Part shown: in pieces, positions 26,292 to 35,166 of the stretch
Numbering within the stretch: the first letter of the stretch is position 1
Layout of the letters: each line of letters starts with the position of its first letter
NCBI GenBank assembly: GCA_020832185.1
Contig: JAFIFE010000006.1
Span: forward strand, 124,001 to 188,000
Direction: 5' to 3'
DNA: 64,000 bases
DNA from: Alkalibacterium sp.
GTDB lineage: Bacteria; Bacillota; Bacilli; Lactobacillales; Carnobacteriaceae_A
Position numbers and translations under genes: made by a program
The notes under the pieces: model-generated
Databases searched by the model: none
What the model was told of the DNA's origin: nothing
What the model saw: only the letters and a program-made list of their open reading frames with translations

Positions 26292-27089
26292 TTATATTGT
26301 TGCGACTGAACCGGCATCGACTCTATAGTTCGATCCATTTACAAATGAAGCTTTATCTGAACATAAGAAGGCAATAACGGGTGCGACTTCTTCCACTTTT
26401 CCGCGCCGTTTCAATTCAATATGTGGACGCTCTTCATCTAAGAATGACTCGACCGCTTCGTCAAATGACACACCCAGTTTCTCAGAGCGTTTTTCCATCA
26501 TGCCATCCGTCATGGGTGTTTCAATAAAGGCTGGTGAAACGGTATTCACGAGTAATCCTTCTGTTGCGTATGAGCGGGAGAGGCCTTTAGAAAAGGCTAA
26601 AATCGCCGCTTTGGAACAATCATAAGGCAGCTCATCTTTATAAGGCTGAAGGCCATTTTCAGACGAGACAAACACCAGTCGGCCCCATCCACCACTTCTG
26701 AGATCTGGCAGGAATTCCCGTACCACTCGAACCGGTCCAAGCAGATCATCTTCAATTGTCTGAACCCATCCATCATCATCGATTTCATGGAAAAGACCTT
26801 GAACCCCAACCGTTCCTGCATTTTGAACGAGTATGTCTATTTCGCCGACTTCATTCTTGACATAATCATGTAGCTTACTTAAGTCCGTCAGACTAGTGAT
26901 ATCAGCCGGATAAGCGTAAACTTTCTTACTGCTGTCTAACGAAAGTACGGTTTCTTTTAAAGCGTCTTCTTTAATATCCGTCAGTACCAGAGTGACTCCT
27001 TCATTTAAAAGAGCTTTAGCTGTTTCACGCCCGATTCCTGATGCAGCTCCCGTAATCAGAGCAACTTTTCCGTCTATTCCTAAATCCAT
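26292..27089 (-). CDS. SDR family oxidoreductase
   Basis: 265 residues. Rossmann motif TGAASGIG, NAG motif (QNAGTVG), Ser of VSSENG and the YxxxK pair in PYDCSKAA, then VSPAFIETPM and a C-terminal FVNGSNYRVDAG. It is a classical short-chain dehydrogenase using NAD(P)H; Asp in VLTDIKED suggests NAD(H) preference. Substrate unknown. First gene of a two-gene operon with the FAD oxidoreductase, so both may serve one redox pathway. Confidence 0.88.
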   Translation of the reverse strand: MDLGIDGKVALITGAASGIGRETAKALLNEGVTLVLTDIKEDALKETVLSLDSSKKVYAYPADITSLTDLSKLHDYVKNEVGEIDILVQNAGTVGVQGLFHEIDDDGWVQTIEDDLLGPVRVVREFLPDLRSGGWGRLVFVSSENGLQPYKDELPYDCSKAAILAFSKGLSRSYATEGLLVNTVSPAFIETPMTDGMMEKRSEKLGVSFDEAVESFLDEERPHIELKRRGKVEEVAPVIAFLCSDKASFVNGSNYRVDAGSVATI

Positions 27090-27330
27090 ATGTTTCCCTC
27101 CTATGTGTTATCACTGTTAATGTTCACTGTTGCCTAGTTAATATAAAGATTACTCCTCAACTATAAAAACTTCAATTAATAGGATTGAGTCACCATTAGA
27201 AAGTCAGTCCCTTTGCACTTTTTAGGGATTTTCAAAGTGAAATGAGCTGAAATATGTTATTCTGTAAGAAAGAAAGATCTTAGGTAGACGAACTGATTTG
27301 AACACTGTCTTTTCTAGAGGAGGTGTGATC

Positions 27331-29985
27331 ATGTCTAATGAAAAATGGTTCAACTTAACAGTGGATGATGTGATGAAAAATCTCACCACTGATCTGGAAC
27401 AGGGGTTATCCGAAGAGGAAGTGGCTGACAGACTTGAAGAGTCCGGCCCAAACCAGTTACCTGAGAAGGAAAGAACACCTGAATGGATCAAATTCTTCAG
27501 TCATTTTAATGATATCCTGATTTATATTTTACTCGTCGCTGCTGTCGTCACCCTAATATTAGGGCATTATGTGGATACGATTGTTATTTTACTTGTTGCT
27601 GTCATCAATGCACTGATCGGGTATGTTCAGGAGAATAAAGCTGAGAAAGCACTGGAAGGAATCAAGGAGCTTTTATCTCTGCAAGCCACCGTTTTAAGAA
27701 GCGGGAAGAGAGAAGACATCGAGTCAAAAGAGCTGGTTCCCGGAGATGTGGTATTACTTAAAGCAGGCGATAAAGTGCCGGCGGATATCCGCCTTGTACA
27801 AGCTGACCGTTTAAATGCTGAAGAATCTCCGTTGACGGGGGAATCTACTTCTGTAGAAAAGCAGACAGAGAGACTTCCTGAAGAGACAGTGCTGGCTGAA
27901 CGGACTAATCTGGTATTTTCCGGAACGGCTATATCATCTGGTTCAGGAAAAGGGATCGTCATTGCAACAGGTGAGCAGACTGAGTTAGGGAAAATCAACC
28001 GGTCAATGAGCGATGTGGAAGATATGAAGACCCCTCTGCTCAAACAGATTGATACATTCGGAAAAACTATTTCCATTGTCATTCTTGTATTAGCCGTTGT
28101 TCTGTTTGGATTTGGTCTTATTATTCATGATTATGAATGGGGCGAGTTGCTCCTGTCAGTCATCGGGTTGACGGTAGCGGCTATTCCAGAAGGCTTACCT
28201 GCTATCTTGACGATCATACTGGCTTTAGGTGTGCAGTCAATGGCAGACAAAAAAGCGATCATGAGAACACTCCCGTCTGTCGAGACGTTGGGTGCTGTCA
28301 CTGTGATTTGTACAGATAAAACAGGAACCTTAACGAAAAATGAAATGACCGTAAAGTCGGTCATCACTAGAAAATCTGACTATGACATCACAGGAACAGG
28401 TTATGAACCAGAAGGCTCAATTATGTACAAAGGCAAAGAAGCCGATTTGTCAAAGCATGATGAGCTACATGAGTTACTTACTGCTGTGCAGACAGTCAAC
28501 GATGCTGATATTCAAGAAAAAGACGGTCAATGGACGGTGAGAGGGGATCCGACAGAAGGGTGCCTGATCACCCTGGCAAAAAAAGCGGACAGAGAAATCA
28601 GTCGGTTAGATCTTTTATCGAAAATCCCGTTTGATTCAGAGTATAAATACATGGCGGGACTAGTTGAAATAAAGGGTGAGAAAAAGATATTTGTAAAAGG
28701 GGCGCCAGACCGGTTATTTGAAATGGCTGAGCTGGATGCCGATTCAGAGGAAAGAGAGTACTGGGAAAATCAGATGATCACCCGGTCCAAAAAAGGAGAG
28801 CGCGTACTGGCTGCTGCGTTGAAAAATGTAGGTCAGGACACTTCAAAAATTGATCACGAGGATGTCTTGTCCGGGCTGACGATGCTGGGACTGACGGGTA
28901 TCATCGATCCTCCCCGGGAGAACGTGATAGATGCGGTAGACACCTGTAAACAAGCAGGTATTCAAGTGAAGATGATAACAGGTGACCATAAAGAAACGGC
29001 GCTGGCTATTGCTAAACAGCTTGGGATAACAGATCACGATGATGTGATTGAAGGGCGCGAACTGGATGTGATGAGTCCCTCTGAACTGAAAGAAGCCGCT
29101 ATGAAGTCTGATGTCTTTGCACGTACCAGTCCCAATAACAAACTGCAGCTGGTCGAAGCCTTACAGGAAATGGGGCATATAAGTGCAATGACAGGTGATG
29201 GGGTGAACGATGCGCCAGCGCTTAAACGAGCTGATATCGGTGTAGCAATGGGAATAAAAGGAACAGAAGTGGCGAAAGAAGCATCGGAAATGGTACTGGC
29301 TGATGATAACTTTTCAACAATCGTCAATGCTGTCAGAGAAGGCAGACGAGTCTATGACAATCTGAAGAAAACCATATTATTTATCTTGCCGACGAATGGA
29401 GCGGAAGCCTTTCTAGTGATGGCGGCCTTGCTGATCGGGATGGAGATGCCGTTGACTCCTGTTCAAATTTTATATGTCAACATGGTGACTGCGGTTACTG
29501 TTGCACTGGCACTGGCATTTGAGCCGCTCGAAGAGGGATCAATGACTAAACCTCCCCGAAAAGCAAACGAGAAATTACTAAGCCCCTACTATATCTTTCG
29601 AATCCTATTCGTGTCTCTGCTTATCGGTGGAGTCATAATGTGGATGAACGGTCAGTTGTTAACTAATTATTCAATAGAACATGTGAATACGGTCACTTTA
29701 CACTCCATCGTATTTGCCCAGCTGTTCCACTTGTTCAACGTGAGAAATGAACGTCATTTCAGCCTGAACAAACACTTTTTTGAAAATAAAGCAGCGTTTA
29801 TCGTCTCTGGTCTGCTGATAGTCTTTCAGTTGATCGTAACCTACGTTCCATTTTTTGCTCAGGCACTGGGACTCTATCCGATTGAAGCACTATACTGGAT
29901 ATTTCCTGTTATAATAGGAGTAACGGTATTCGTTGTTGTAGAGATCGAAAAATATATTACACATACTGTATTTAAACGAAAATAA
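27331..29985 (+). CDS. Type II cation-transporting P-type ATPase
   Basis: 884 residues from the ATG at 27331 (AGAGGAGG seven bases upstream); the longer frame from 27298 is unlikely. It has an N-terminal cation ATPase domain, the LTGES actuator loop, IPEGLPA in M4, phosphorylation site [20 protein letters not shown], and six C-terminal helices. Compared with SERCA-type calcium pumps, the M4 Glu and the M5 Asn and Glu (TNGAEAF) are kept, but the M6 Asp is Ala (NMVTAVTV). Calcium, sodium or proton transport cannot be decided from sequence. Confidence 0.88.
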   Translation: MSNEKWFNLTVDDVMKNLTTDLEQGLSEEEVADRLEESGPNQLPEKERTPEWIKFFSHFNDILIYILLVAAVVTLILGHYVDTIVILLVAVINALIGYVQENKAEKALEGIKELLSLQATVLRSGKREDIESKELVPGDVVLLKAGDKVPADIRLVQADRLNAEESPLTGESTSVEKQTERLPEETVLAERTNLVFSGTAISSGSGKGIVIATGEQTELGKINRSMSDVEDMKTPLLKQIDTFGKTISIVILVLAVVLFGFGLIIHDYEWGELLLSVIGLTVAAIPEGLPAILTIILALGVQSMADKKAIMRTLPSVETLGAVTVICTDKTGTLTKNEMTVKSVITRKSDYDITGTGYEPEGSIMYKGKEADLSKHDELHELLTAVQTVNDADIQEKDGQWTVRGDPTEGCLITLAKKADREISRLDLLSKIPFDSEYKYMAGLVEIKGEKKIFVKGAPDRLFEMAELDADSEEREYWENQMITRSKKGERVLAAALKNVGQDTSKIDHEDVLSGLTMLGLTGIIDPPRENVIDAVDTCKQAGIQVKMITGDHKETALAIAKQLGITDHDDVIEGRELDVMSPSELKEAAMKSDVFARTSPNNKLQLVEALQEMGHISAMTGDGVNDAPALKRADIGVAMGIKGTEVAKEASEMVLADDNFSTIVNAVREGRRVYDNLKKTILFILPTNGAEAFLVMAALLIGMEMPLTPVQILYVNMVTAVTVALALAFEPLEEGSMTKPPRKANEKLLSPYYIFRILFVSLLIGGVIMWMNGQLLTNYSIEHVNTVTLHSIVFAQLFHLFNVRNERHFSLNKHFFENKAAFIVSGLLIVFQLIVTYVPFFAQALGLYPIEALYWIFPVIIGVTVFVVVEIEKYITHTVFKRK

Positions 29986-30020
29986 ACTAAGGTAAGGGAA
30001 GACCTGTCAGGAGGACTAAT

Positions 30021-31310
30021 ATGGGTGTAAAACGAAATAAACCAGTAGATGTACTGGTGGTTGGAGCAGGTTTAGCAGGGTTATCTGCGGCTCTAACAGT
30101 AAAAGAAAAAGGCTTATCCTATGCGGTGCTGGAGGCAAGTGAACGAGCTGGAGGTAAAGTATATACCGAATTCTCAGAGGATGGCAAGCGGTTCTATGAG
30201 CAGGGGGCTCAATTCGTCAATAAAGATATGACTGAGATGATTTCTCTGATCAGAGAATCTGGAATGGATCTCGAACATACTAATATCTCAGATGAGTCGA
30301 TTGTCATCAATGAGAAGAATAAAAAAGCGATCAAGTTGAGTGTGAGTGAAGGCAGGCAGCTGCTTGACAACTTAACCATCGACAGTGATGCGGCCCTTTC
30401 AGAGGTGTTAAACCAGTCGATCGATAATAAATGGGAAAAAAGAATGCTGAAAAGTTACATTGCAGCAGAAACAACGGTCAGCAGTGAACACATCAACGCC
30501 AGGTCAGCCAAGAAAATGGTCAGCCGAATTACCACTCATGAAAATGAATTAAAGTACCAGGCGAATGGTCCACTGAATAACGTAATCGGGCATCTGGAAA
30601 AGCAGCTGGATGAAGCGATTCATTACTGTGAGCCTGTTGTCTCAGTTAAGAAAGATGAGACAGGGTATCTTGTGACCACAGAAAATAACAATGCCTTTAC
30701 TGCAAAAGCAGTTATGCTGGCTGTCCCCCCAACGGTTGCGAACCACATTGACATCAGTCCTGAACTGAAAGCGCACTTCGGTAGTGCTTTAAATAGTTTC
30801 CTGGACGGCGCAGTGATCAAGTTGACGTTTGTGTATGCAGATGATTTCTGGCGTCATCATGAAGTGAATGGAAAAGAGAAAAAAGTATTTGGTGTGATCT
30901 ACGTCGGCAATGAAGGTGTAAATGTGATGGATTCATCTAAGGGTGACGATGAGAATCGTTTGACTATGTTCATTGGAGGCGATAAAGCCAAAGACCTGGT
31001 CAAAGTTCCCCCTCAAGTGAGAGAGAACTTTGCACTGGACCGCCTGGTCGAAGTCTTCGGAGAAAAAGCTGAAAACTACAAAGATGTGGAAGAAAGCTTG
31101 TGGGTCGATGATCCTTATTATGGCGGCGGATATGGAGCAATGGTTCGTACTGAAGGAGATATAGATGCGGAAGAGGTTTTGAGCAGTCCTTATGAGCGAG
31201 TGGTCTTTGCGAGTACAGAGCTAGCTCCTGAATTCCCTCACTTTATGGAAGGGGCCATACGGTCAGGAAGACAGAATGCTGAGCGACTGTTAAATACTCT
31301 AACAGACTAA
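30021..31310 (+). CDS. FAD-dependent amine oxidase-like flavoprotein
   Basis: 429 residues. Dinucleotide-binding VVGAGLAGLSAAL at the N-terminus followed by EASERAGGKVYT, the flavin amine oxidase/protoporphyrinogen oxidase signature, and a C-terminal FASTELAPEFPHFMEGAIRSG that contacts the flavin. It oxidises a C-N or C-C bond of an unknown substrate. CAGGAGG before the ATG. It lies 35 bp after the P-ATPase gene on the same strand, so co-transcription is possible. Confidence 0.82.
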   Translation: MGVKRNKPVDVLVVGAGLAGLSAALTVKEKGLSYAVLEASERAGGKVYTEFSEDGKRFYEQGAQFVNKDMTEMISLIRESGMDLEHTNISDESIVINEKNKKAIKLSVSEGRQLLDNLTIDSDAALSEVLNQSIDNKWEKRMLKSYIAAETTVSSEHINARSAKKMVSRITTHENELKYQANGPLNNVIGHLEKQLDEAIHYCEPVVSVKKDETGYLVTTENNNAFTAKAVMLAVPPTVANHIDISPELKAHFGSALNSFLDGAVIKLTFVYADDFWRHHEVNGKEKKVFGVIYVGNEGVNVMDSSKGDDENRLTMFIGGDKAKDLVKVPPQVRENFALDRLVEVFGEKAENYKDVEESLWVDDPYYGGGYGAMVRTEGDIDAEEVLSSPYERVVFASTELAPEFPHFMEGAIRSGRQNAERLLNTLTD

Positions 31311-31321
31311 AGATAGAAATG

Positions 31322-31366
31322 AAAAACAGACAGTTACTGAGTGAGCGCTCAGTTACTGTCTGTTTT
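31322..31366. terminator. Bidirectional terminator
   Basis: AAAACAGACAG...TGA and complement form a 17-bp stem with one mismatch; T run on the + strand and a matching A run for the - strand. It serves the flavoprotein gene and the convergent symporter. Confidence 0.85.
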
Positions 31367-31383
31367 ATTAGCTGTATTGGTCT

Positions 31384-32631
31384 TTAAACTTCCGGTAACT
31401 CAGCAACTGGATCGTCCTGAACGGCAGGTGCACCTTTCAGGAAGTATGAAGAATACACTTTGTCGATAACCAGTGCGATGGCGTTATCACCAGATACGTT
31501 AGCAGCAGTACCGAAGCTGTCTTGAGTAATGTATAGCGTAATCAGCAAGTTACCCAATGTTCCAGTCGGATCGATTCCGACAAGATAAACAAACGGCAGG
31601 GCACTCATTATGGCTCCACCTGGTGCGCCTGGTGCAGCGACCATAGCCACACCTAATGTAGCAATAAATCCTGCCATCATTCCAATACCATGAGGCATAT
31701 CGAACATTAAAAGAACGGCAGTCACACAAGAAGTGATCGTTACAATACTTCCCATTAAATGAATGGTTGCACTTAATGGAATGACGAATTCTCTTATTTC
31801 CTTGGACACGCCATTTTTACGTGCACATTCCATATTGACCGGAATAGTGGCAGCTGAAGATTGTGTGCCTAAAGCGGTAAAGTAACCAGGGATCTGGTTT
31901 TTTAGCAAGATAAATGGATTTTTCCCAGTATAGAAGCCTGCCATCAGGAACATCATGGTGACTAAGAATAACTGAAGCGCAATAACGACGAGGAAAACTC
32001 TCCAGAAGACAGATAGTAAGGAGAAAGCTGTCCCTGTGTAGCTTAGGTTAAGGAAGTTACCAAAGATGTAGATAGGCAGACCAGGAATAATGATCGATTT
32101 CAGAATCATGGTGATGATTGCTCCAAACTCTGAAAAGAAGCCGTACATAACTTCGCCCTTGCCTTCAGATCTCAGCCAGGAAATAAAGACGCCGAAAAGG
32201 AAGGCGAAGATTATGGCTGATGTGACACCGAATAGCGGCTCAAGTGGAAGAGTGAAAATAGGTTCTAGAGCAGCTGTTTCTGATTGAACCGTGTCTCTGA
32301 CCGATGCGTCAATAAAGAGAGGGAATACAGTTGAAGCGATCAGGTAGGCAATAAAGCCTCCTACAAGTGTTGAGCCATATGCCAGAATAGCATTCAAGCC
32401 CAGCAATTTACCTGCCCCTTGACTAATATCAGAAATTCCTTTAATGACATAGCCCACGATCATCAAGGGAATAATGAATGCCAGCAGACTACTGAATAAA
32501 CTGGAAATCGTGATAGGAATGCGCAGGATGAAGTCGGGAATAAAAGTCATCTGTCCAACAGTCACCCCTAAAATGATAGCAATAATCAGTTTGGGTACTA
32601 ACCCTAATTTAAATTTCTTATCTTTTTGCAA
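31384..32631 (-). CDS. Dicarboxylate/amino acid:cation symporter (DAACS family), copy 1
   Basis: 415 residues, about eight membrane helices plus two re-entrant loops. Family motifs include SSAATIPVNMECA and the C-terminal helix NVSGDNAIALVIDK that line the substrate site. It imports a dicarboxylate or acidic/neutral amino acid with Na+ or H+. I choose TTG 32631 because GGAGGAG lies seven bases before it and would be inside the frame if TTG 32646 were used. It is nearly identical along its whole length to the copy at 33635. Candidate cre sites lie upstream. Confidence 0.85.
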   Translation of the reverse strand: MQKDKKFKLGLVPKLIIAIILGVTVGQMTFIPDFILRIPITISSLFSSLLAFIIPLMIVGYVIKGISDISQGAGKLLGLNAILAYGSTLVGGFIAYLIASTVFPLFIDASVRDTVQSETAALEPIFTLPLEPLFGVTSAIIFAFLFGVFISWLRSEGKGEVMYGFFSEFGAIITMILKSIIIPGLPIYIFGNFLNLSYTGTAFSLLSVFWRVFLVVIALQLFLVTMMFLMAGFYTGKNPFILLKNQIPGYFTALGTQSSAATIPVNMECARKNGVSKEIREFVIPLSATIHLMGSIVTITSCVTAVLLMFDMPHGIGMMAGFIATLGVAMVAAPGAPGGAIMSALPFVYLVGIDPTGTLGNLLITLYITQDSFGTAANVSGDNAIALVIDKVYSSYFLKGAPAVQDDPVAELPEV

Positions 32632-32782
32632 TACTAACTCCTCCAATACGTTAATTTTTAGTAAGTCAAAAATAAAGCCTTAAATAAGTTAACCCTTTGA
32701 CAACCAGCGATTTGTAATCCCTTACATTTATATACACTCAACGTATAAATTAGTCACCCCCAATAAAAATGAACTTGTGAAT

Positions 32783-32811
32783 AGTATACAACAATAAAAT
32801 ATAATTAGTAA
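32783..32811 (-). promoter_or_regulatory. Promoter of symporter copy 1
   Basis: On the - strand TTACTA (32811-32806), 17 bases, TATACT (32788-32783). The same -35 box, spacing and flanking ATATTACTAATT occur before symporter copy 2, so the promoter was duplicated with the gene. The leader is about 145 nt. Confidence 0.6.
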
Positions 32812-32846
32812 TATAATTCAAATAGGAGTTAGTGAAAGTTTTGTCA

Positions 32847-32877
32847 TGTAAAACACGTTTACATTAAAACGCTTTCA
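32847..32877. promoter_or_regulatory. Candidate CcpA cre site and adjacent inverted repeat
   Basis: On the - strand TGAAAGCGTTTTAA (32877-32864) matches 13 of 14 positions of the cre consensus TGWNANCGNTNWCA. Next to it is TGTAAA-N5-TTTACA (32847-32863). Both lie upstream of the -35 box of symporter copy 1, the position from which CcpA often activates. Confidence 0.5.
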
Positions 32878-32939
32878 TAAACACCTGACCTCATTTCAAA
32901 AAACCAATCCTATTCCATTCACAAAACGCTTAGAAGATA

Positions 32940-33450
32940 GAGCAGCAATAATAGGTGATCTATTATCAGAACTCAACAAGAATAGGGAGTGAGTACAGAT
33001 AATAGGTGACGGATTATCAGAACTCAATAAGAAATGGGGAACGAGTGCAGATAATAGGCGACAGATTGTCAGAACTCAAGAAAAATGGGGAGCGAGTGCA
33101 GATAATAGGCGACAGATTATCAGAACTCACTAAGAAATGGGGAGCGAGTACAGATAATAGGTGATCTATTATCAGAACTCAACAAGAATGGGGAGTGAGT
33201 GCAGATAATAGGTGACGAATTATCTGTACTCAAGAAGAATAGGGAGCGAGTGCAGATAATAGGTGACAGATTATCAGAACTCACTAAGAAATGGGGAGTG
33301 AGTACAGATAATAGGTGACGGATTATCAGAACTCACTAAGAAATAGGGAGCGAGTGCAGATAATAAATGATTAATAGGTAGAAACCATATAGTAAAGAGA
33401 ATTGAGTAACGGGTTTCGTATTAATAGGCAAAACTCAAGAGAGACGAGTA
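32940..33450 (+). repeat. Tandem array of 51-52-bp GAGT/ACTC elements (array 2)
   Basis: GAGT cores at 32991, 33043, 33094, 33146, 33197, 33248, 33300, 33352 and 33404, with GAGC at 32940 and a last GAGT at 33446. ACTC follows 31 bases after GAGT and the next GAGT 21 bases later. Each unit holds the hairpin GATAAT-N9-ATTATC; the copy at 33197 pairs over 13 bp (GAGTGCAGATAAT against ATTATCTGTACTC). The last two units are decayed but keep the 52-bp frame. The sequence is unrelated to array 1 except for the frame and an AAGAA-containing linker. It lies between the two symporter copies. Confidence 0.9.
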
Positions 33451-33532
33451 TCGTCTATATTAAAGAATCTACAGAAGACAAGTCATATTAGCTTTCTGAC
33501 AAAGTGAGCCCTGACCTCAAGCGAAAGACATT

Positions 33533-33594
33533 AAAAAATCCGAACGCGTGCAAATGGACTCAGAGGTGAGGACCATTCGCAGCATTCGGATTTA
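33533..33594 (-). terminator. Terminator of symporter copy 2
   Basis: Arms AAATCCGAA... and ...TTCGGATTT with imperfect pairing over about 22 bp, followed on the - strand by a run of T. Confidence 0.75.
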
Positions 33595-33634
33595 ATAAAA
33601 GTAACGACGAAATGAAGCGTGTCGGGCAGCGGAA

Positions 33635-34879
33635 TCAGTCAGTTGCTTCAGCTTCAACCCTGACATCAGCCGCAGCTGGTTCTTTCATCAAGTAAGATGA
33701 ATAGACCTTGTCTATGATCAATGCGATGGCATTGTCGCCAGAGACATTAGCTGCAGTTCCAAAACTGTCTTGTGTGATATAGAGTGTAATCAGTAAGTTT
33801 CCAAGTGTACCTGTTGGGTCTATGCCAACCATATAGACAAATGGAAGAGCACTCATGATGGCTCCACCAGGCGCTCCTGGGGCGGCTACCATTGCAACAC
33901 CCAGTGTCGCAATGAAGCTTGCCATCATACCGAAACCATGAGGCATATCGAACATTAACAGGACAGCAGTGACACATGATGTGATCGTTACGATACTTCC
34001 CATCAGATGGATCGTTGCGCTCAATGGGATAACAAATTCTCTGATTTCTTTTGACACGCCATTATTTTTAGCACATTCCATATTGACTGGAATCGTAGCA
34101 GCAGATGATTGCGTACCTAACGCTGTGAAATACCCTGGAATCTGATTTTTCAGCAGGAATAAAGGATTTTTTCCAGTGTAGAATCCTGCAATCAAAAAGA
34201 GAATCAGGATCAGGAGCAGCTGTAGAGCAATAACTACAAGGAAAACTCGCCAGAAGACTGATAATAGTGAGAAAGCTGTGCCAGTGTAACTTAGGTTAAG
34301 GAAGTTCCCGAAAATATAGATCGGCAAACCGGGAATGATGATTGTTTTAAGAATCATAGTGATGATGAGTCCGAATTCAGTGAAGAAACCGTACATCACT
34401 TCTCCTTTGCCTTCTTCGCGAAGCCAGGAGATAAATATACCGAATAAGAATGCAAAGATAATAGCTGATGTGACACCGAATAATGGCTCTAACGGCAATG
34501 TGAAAATAGGCTCCAGCTCAGCTGTTTCAGTTTGAACAGTATTTCTGACCGACGCATCAATGAAGAGTGGAAATACACTTGATGCGACCAAGTAGGCGAT
34601 GAATCCACCAATCAGCGTAGATGAATAAGCAAGGACTGCATTTAAACTCAGTAGTTTCCCAGCCCCTTGACTTAAATCAGAAATTCCTTTAACCACGTAT
34701 CCCACAATCATCAACGGAATAATAAATGCCAGCAGACTACTGAATAAACTTGAAAGTGTGACTGGTATTCTCAGTAAAAATTCTGGTATGAAAGGCAGAC
34801 GGCCAATCACTACCCCCAGTAAAATCGCAATGAGTAGTTTAGGTACTAACCCAACCTTTAAATCATTAATCTTTTTCAT
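33635..34879 (-). CDS. Dicarboxylate/amino acid:cation symporter (DAACS family), copy 2
   Basis: 414 residues. It has the same motifs as copy 1 (SSAATIPVNMECA, NVSGDNAIALIIDK) and the two proteins align without gaps over nearly the full length, with most changes at the termini (DLKVGLVPK against FKLGLVPK). GGGGGAG lies eight bases before the ATG at 34879; an ATG two codons earlier is also in frame. A tandem duplicate with its own promoter and terminator, separated from copy 1 by array 2. Different ligand preference or expression is possible but not shown. Confidence 0.85.
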   Translation of the reverse strand: MKKINDLKVGLVPKLLIAILLGVVIGRLPFIPEFLLRIPVTLSSLFSSLLAFIIPLMIVGYVVKGISDLSQGAGKLLSLNAVLAYSSTLIGGFIAYLVASSVFPLFIDASVRNTVQTETAELEPIFTLPLEPLFGVTSAIIFAFLFGIFISWLREEGKGEVMYGFFTEFGLIITMILKTIIIPGLPIYIFGNFLNLSYTGTAFSLLSVFWRVFLVVIALQLLLILILFLIAGFYTGKNPLFLLKNQIPGYFTALGTQSSAATIPVNMECAKNNGVSKEIREFVIPLSATIHLMGSIVTITSCVTAVLLMFDMPHGFGMMASFIATLGVAMVAAPGAPGGAIMSALPFVYMVGIDPTGTLGNLLITLYITQDSFGTAANVSGDNAIALIIDKVYSSYLMKEPAAADVRVEAEATD

Positions 34880-34955
34880 AATCATTCTCCCCCAAGAATG
34901 GTCACCTTTTAAGGATGCCCGTCTTTTTTTGCTACCTTATCAGGTAGGTCAAATC

Positions 34956-34984
34956 ATTATACTACATTAAAATACAATTAGTAA
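34956..34984 (-). promoter_or_regulatory. Promoter of symporter copy 2
   Basis: On the - strand TTACTA (34984-34979), 17 bases, TATAAT (34961-34956). A small hairpin CTACC-TGATAA-GGTAG follows in the leader. Confidence 0.65.
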
Positions 34985-35166
34985 TATAAAAGAGGAAATT
35001 AATTAAAAAAAGTGTGAATAATTGACTGTGTCTCGTCTTGAGGCTTGAATAAAAGGGGAAACTCACGAAAAAAAAAAGAGAAGACCATTTTTTAACGGCT
35101 TTTCACTTTCTAAAAGTTAGTAAAATGGTATAGTAGAGTTACGATTAATTGAAGGGTTGTTGAAAA

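Noticed and set aside
27298-27330. Longer N-terminus for the P-type ATPase
   Set aside because: AGAGGAGG sits inside that extension, seven bases before the ATG at 27331, which is therefore the start. Similar trimming was done for the genes at 15228, 17128, 36189, 38113, 47445, 51901, 54711 and 62296.
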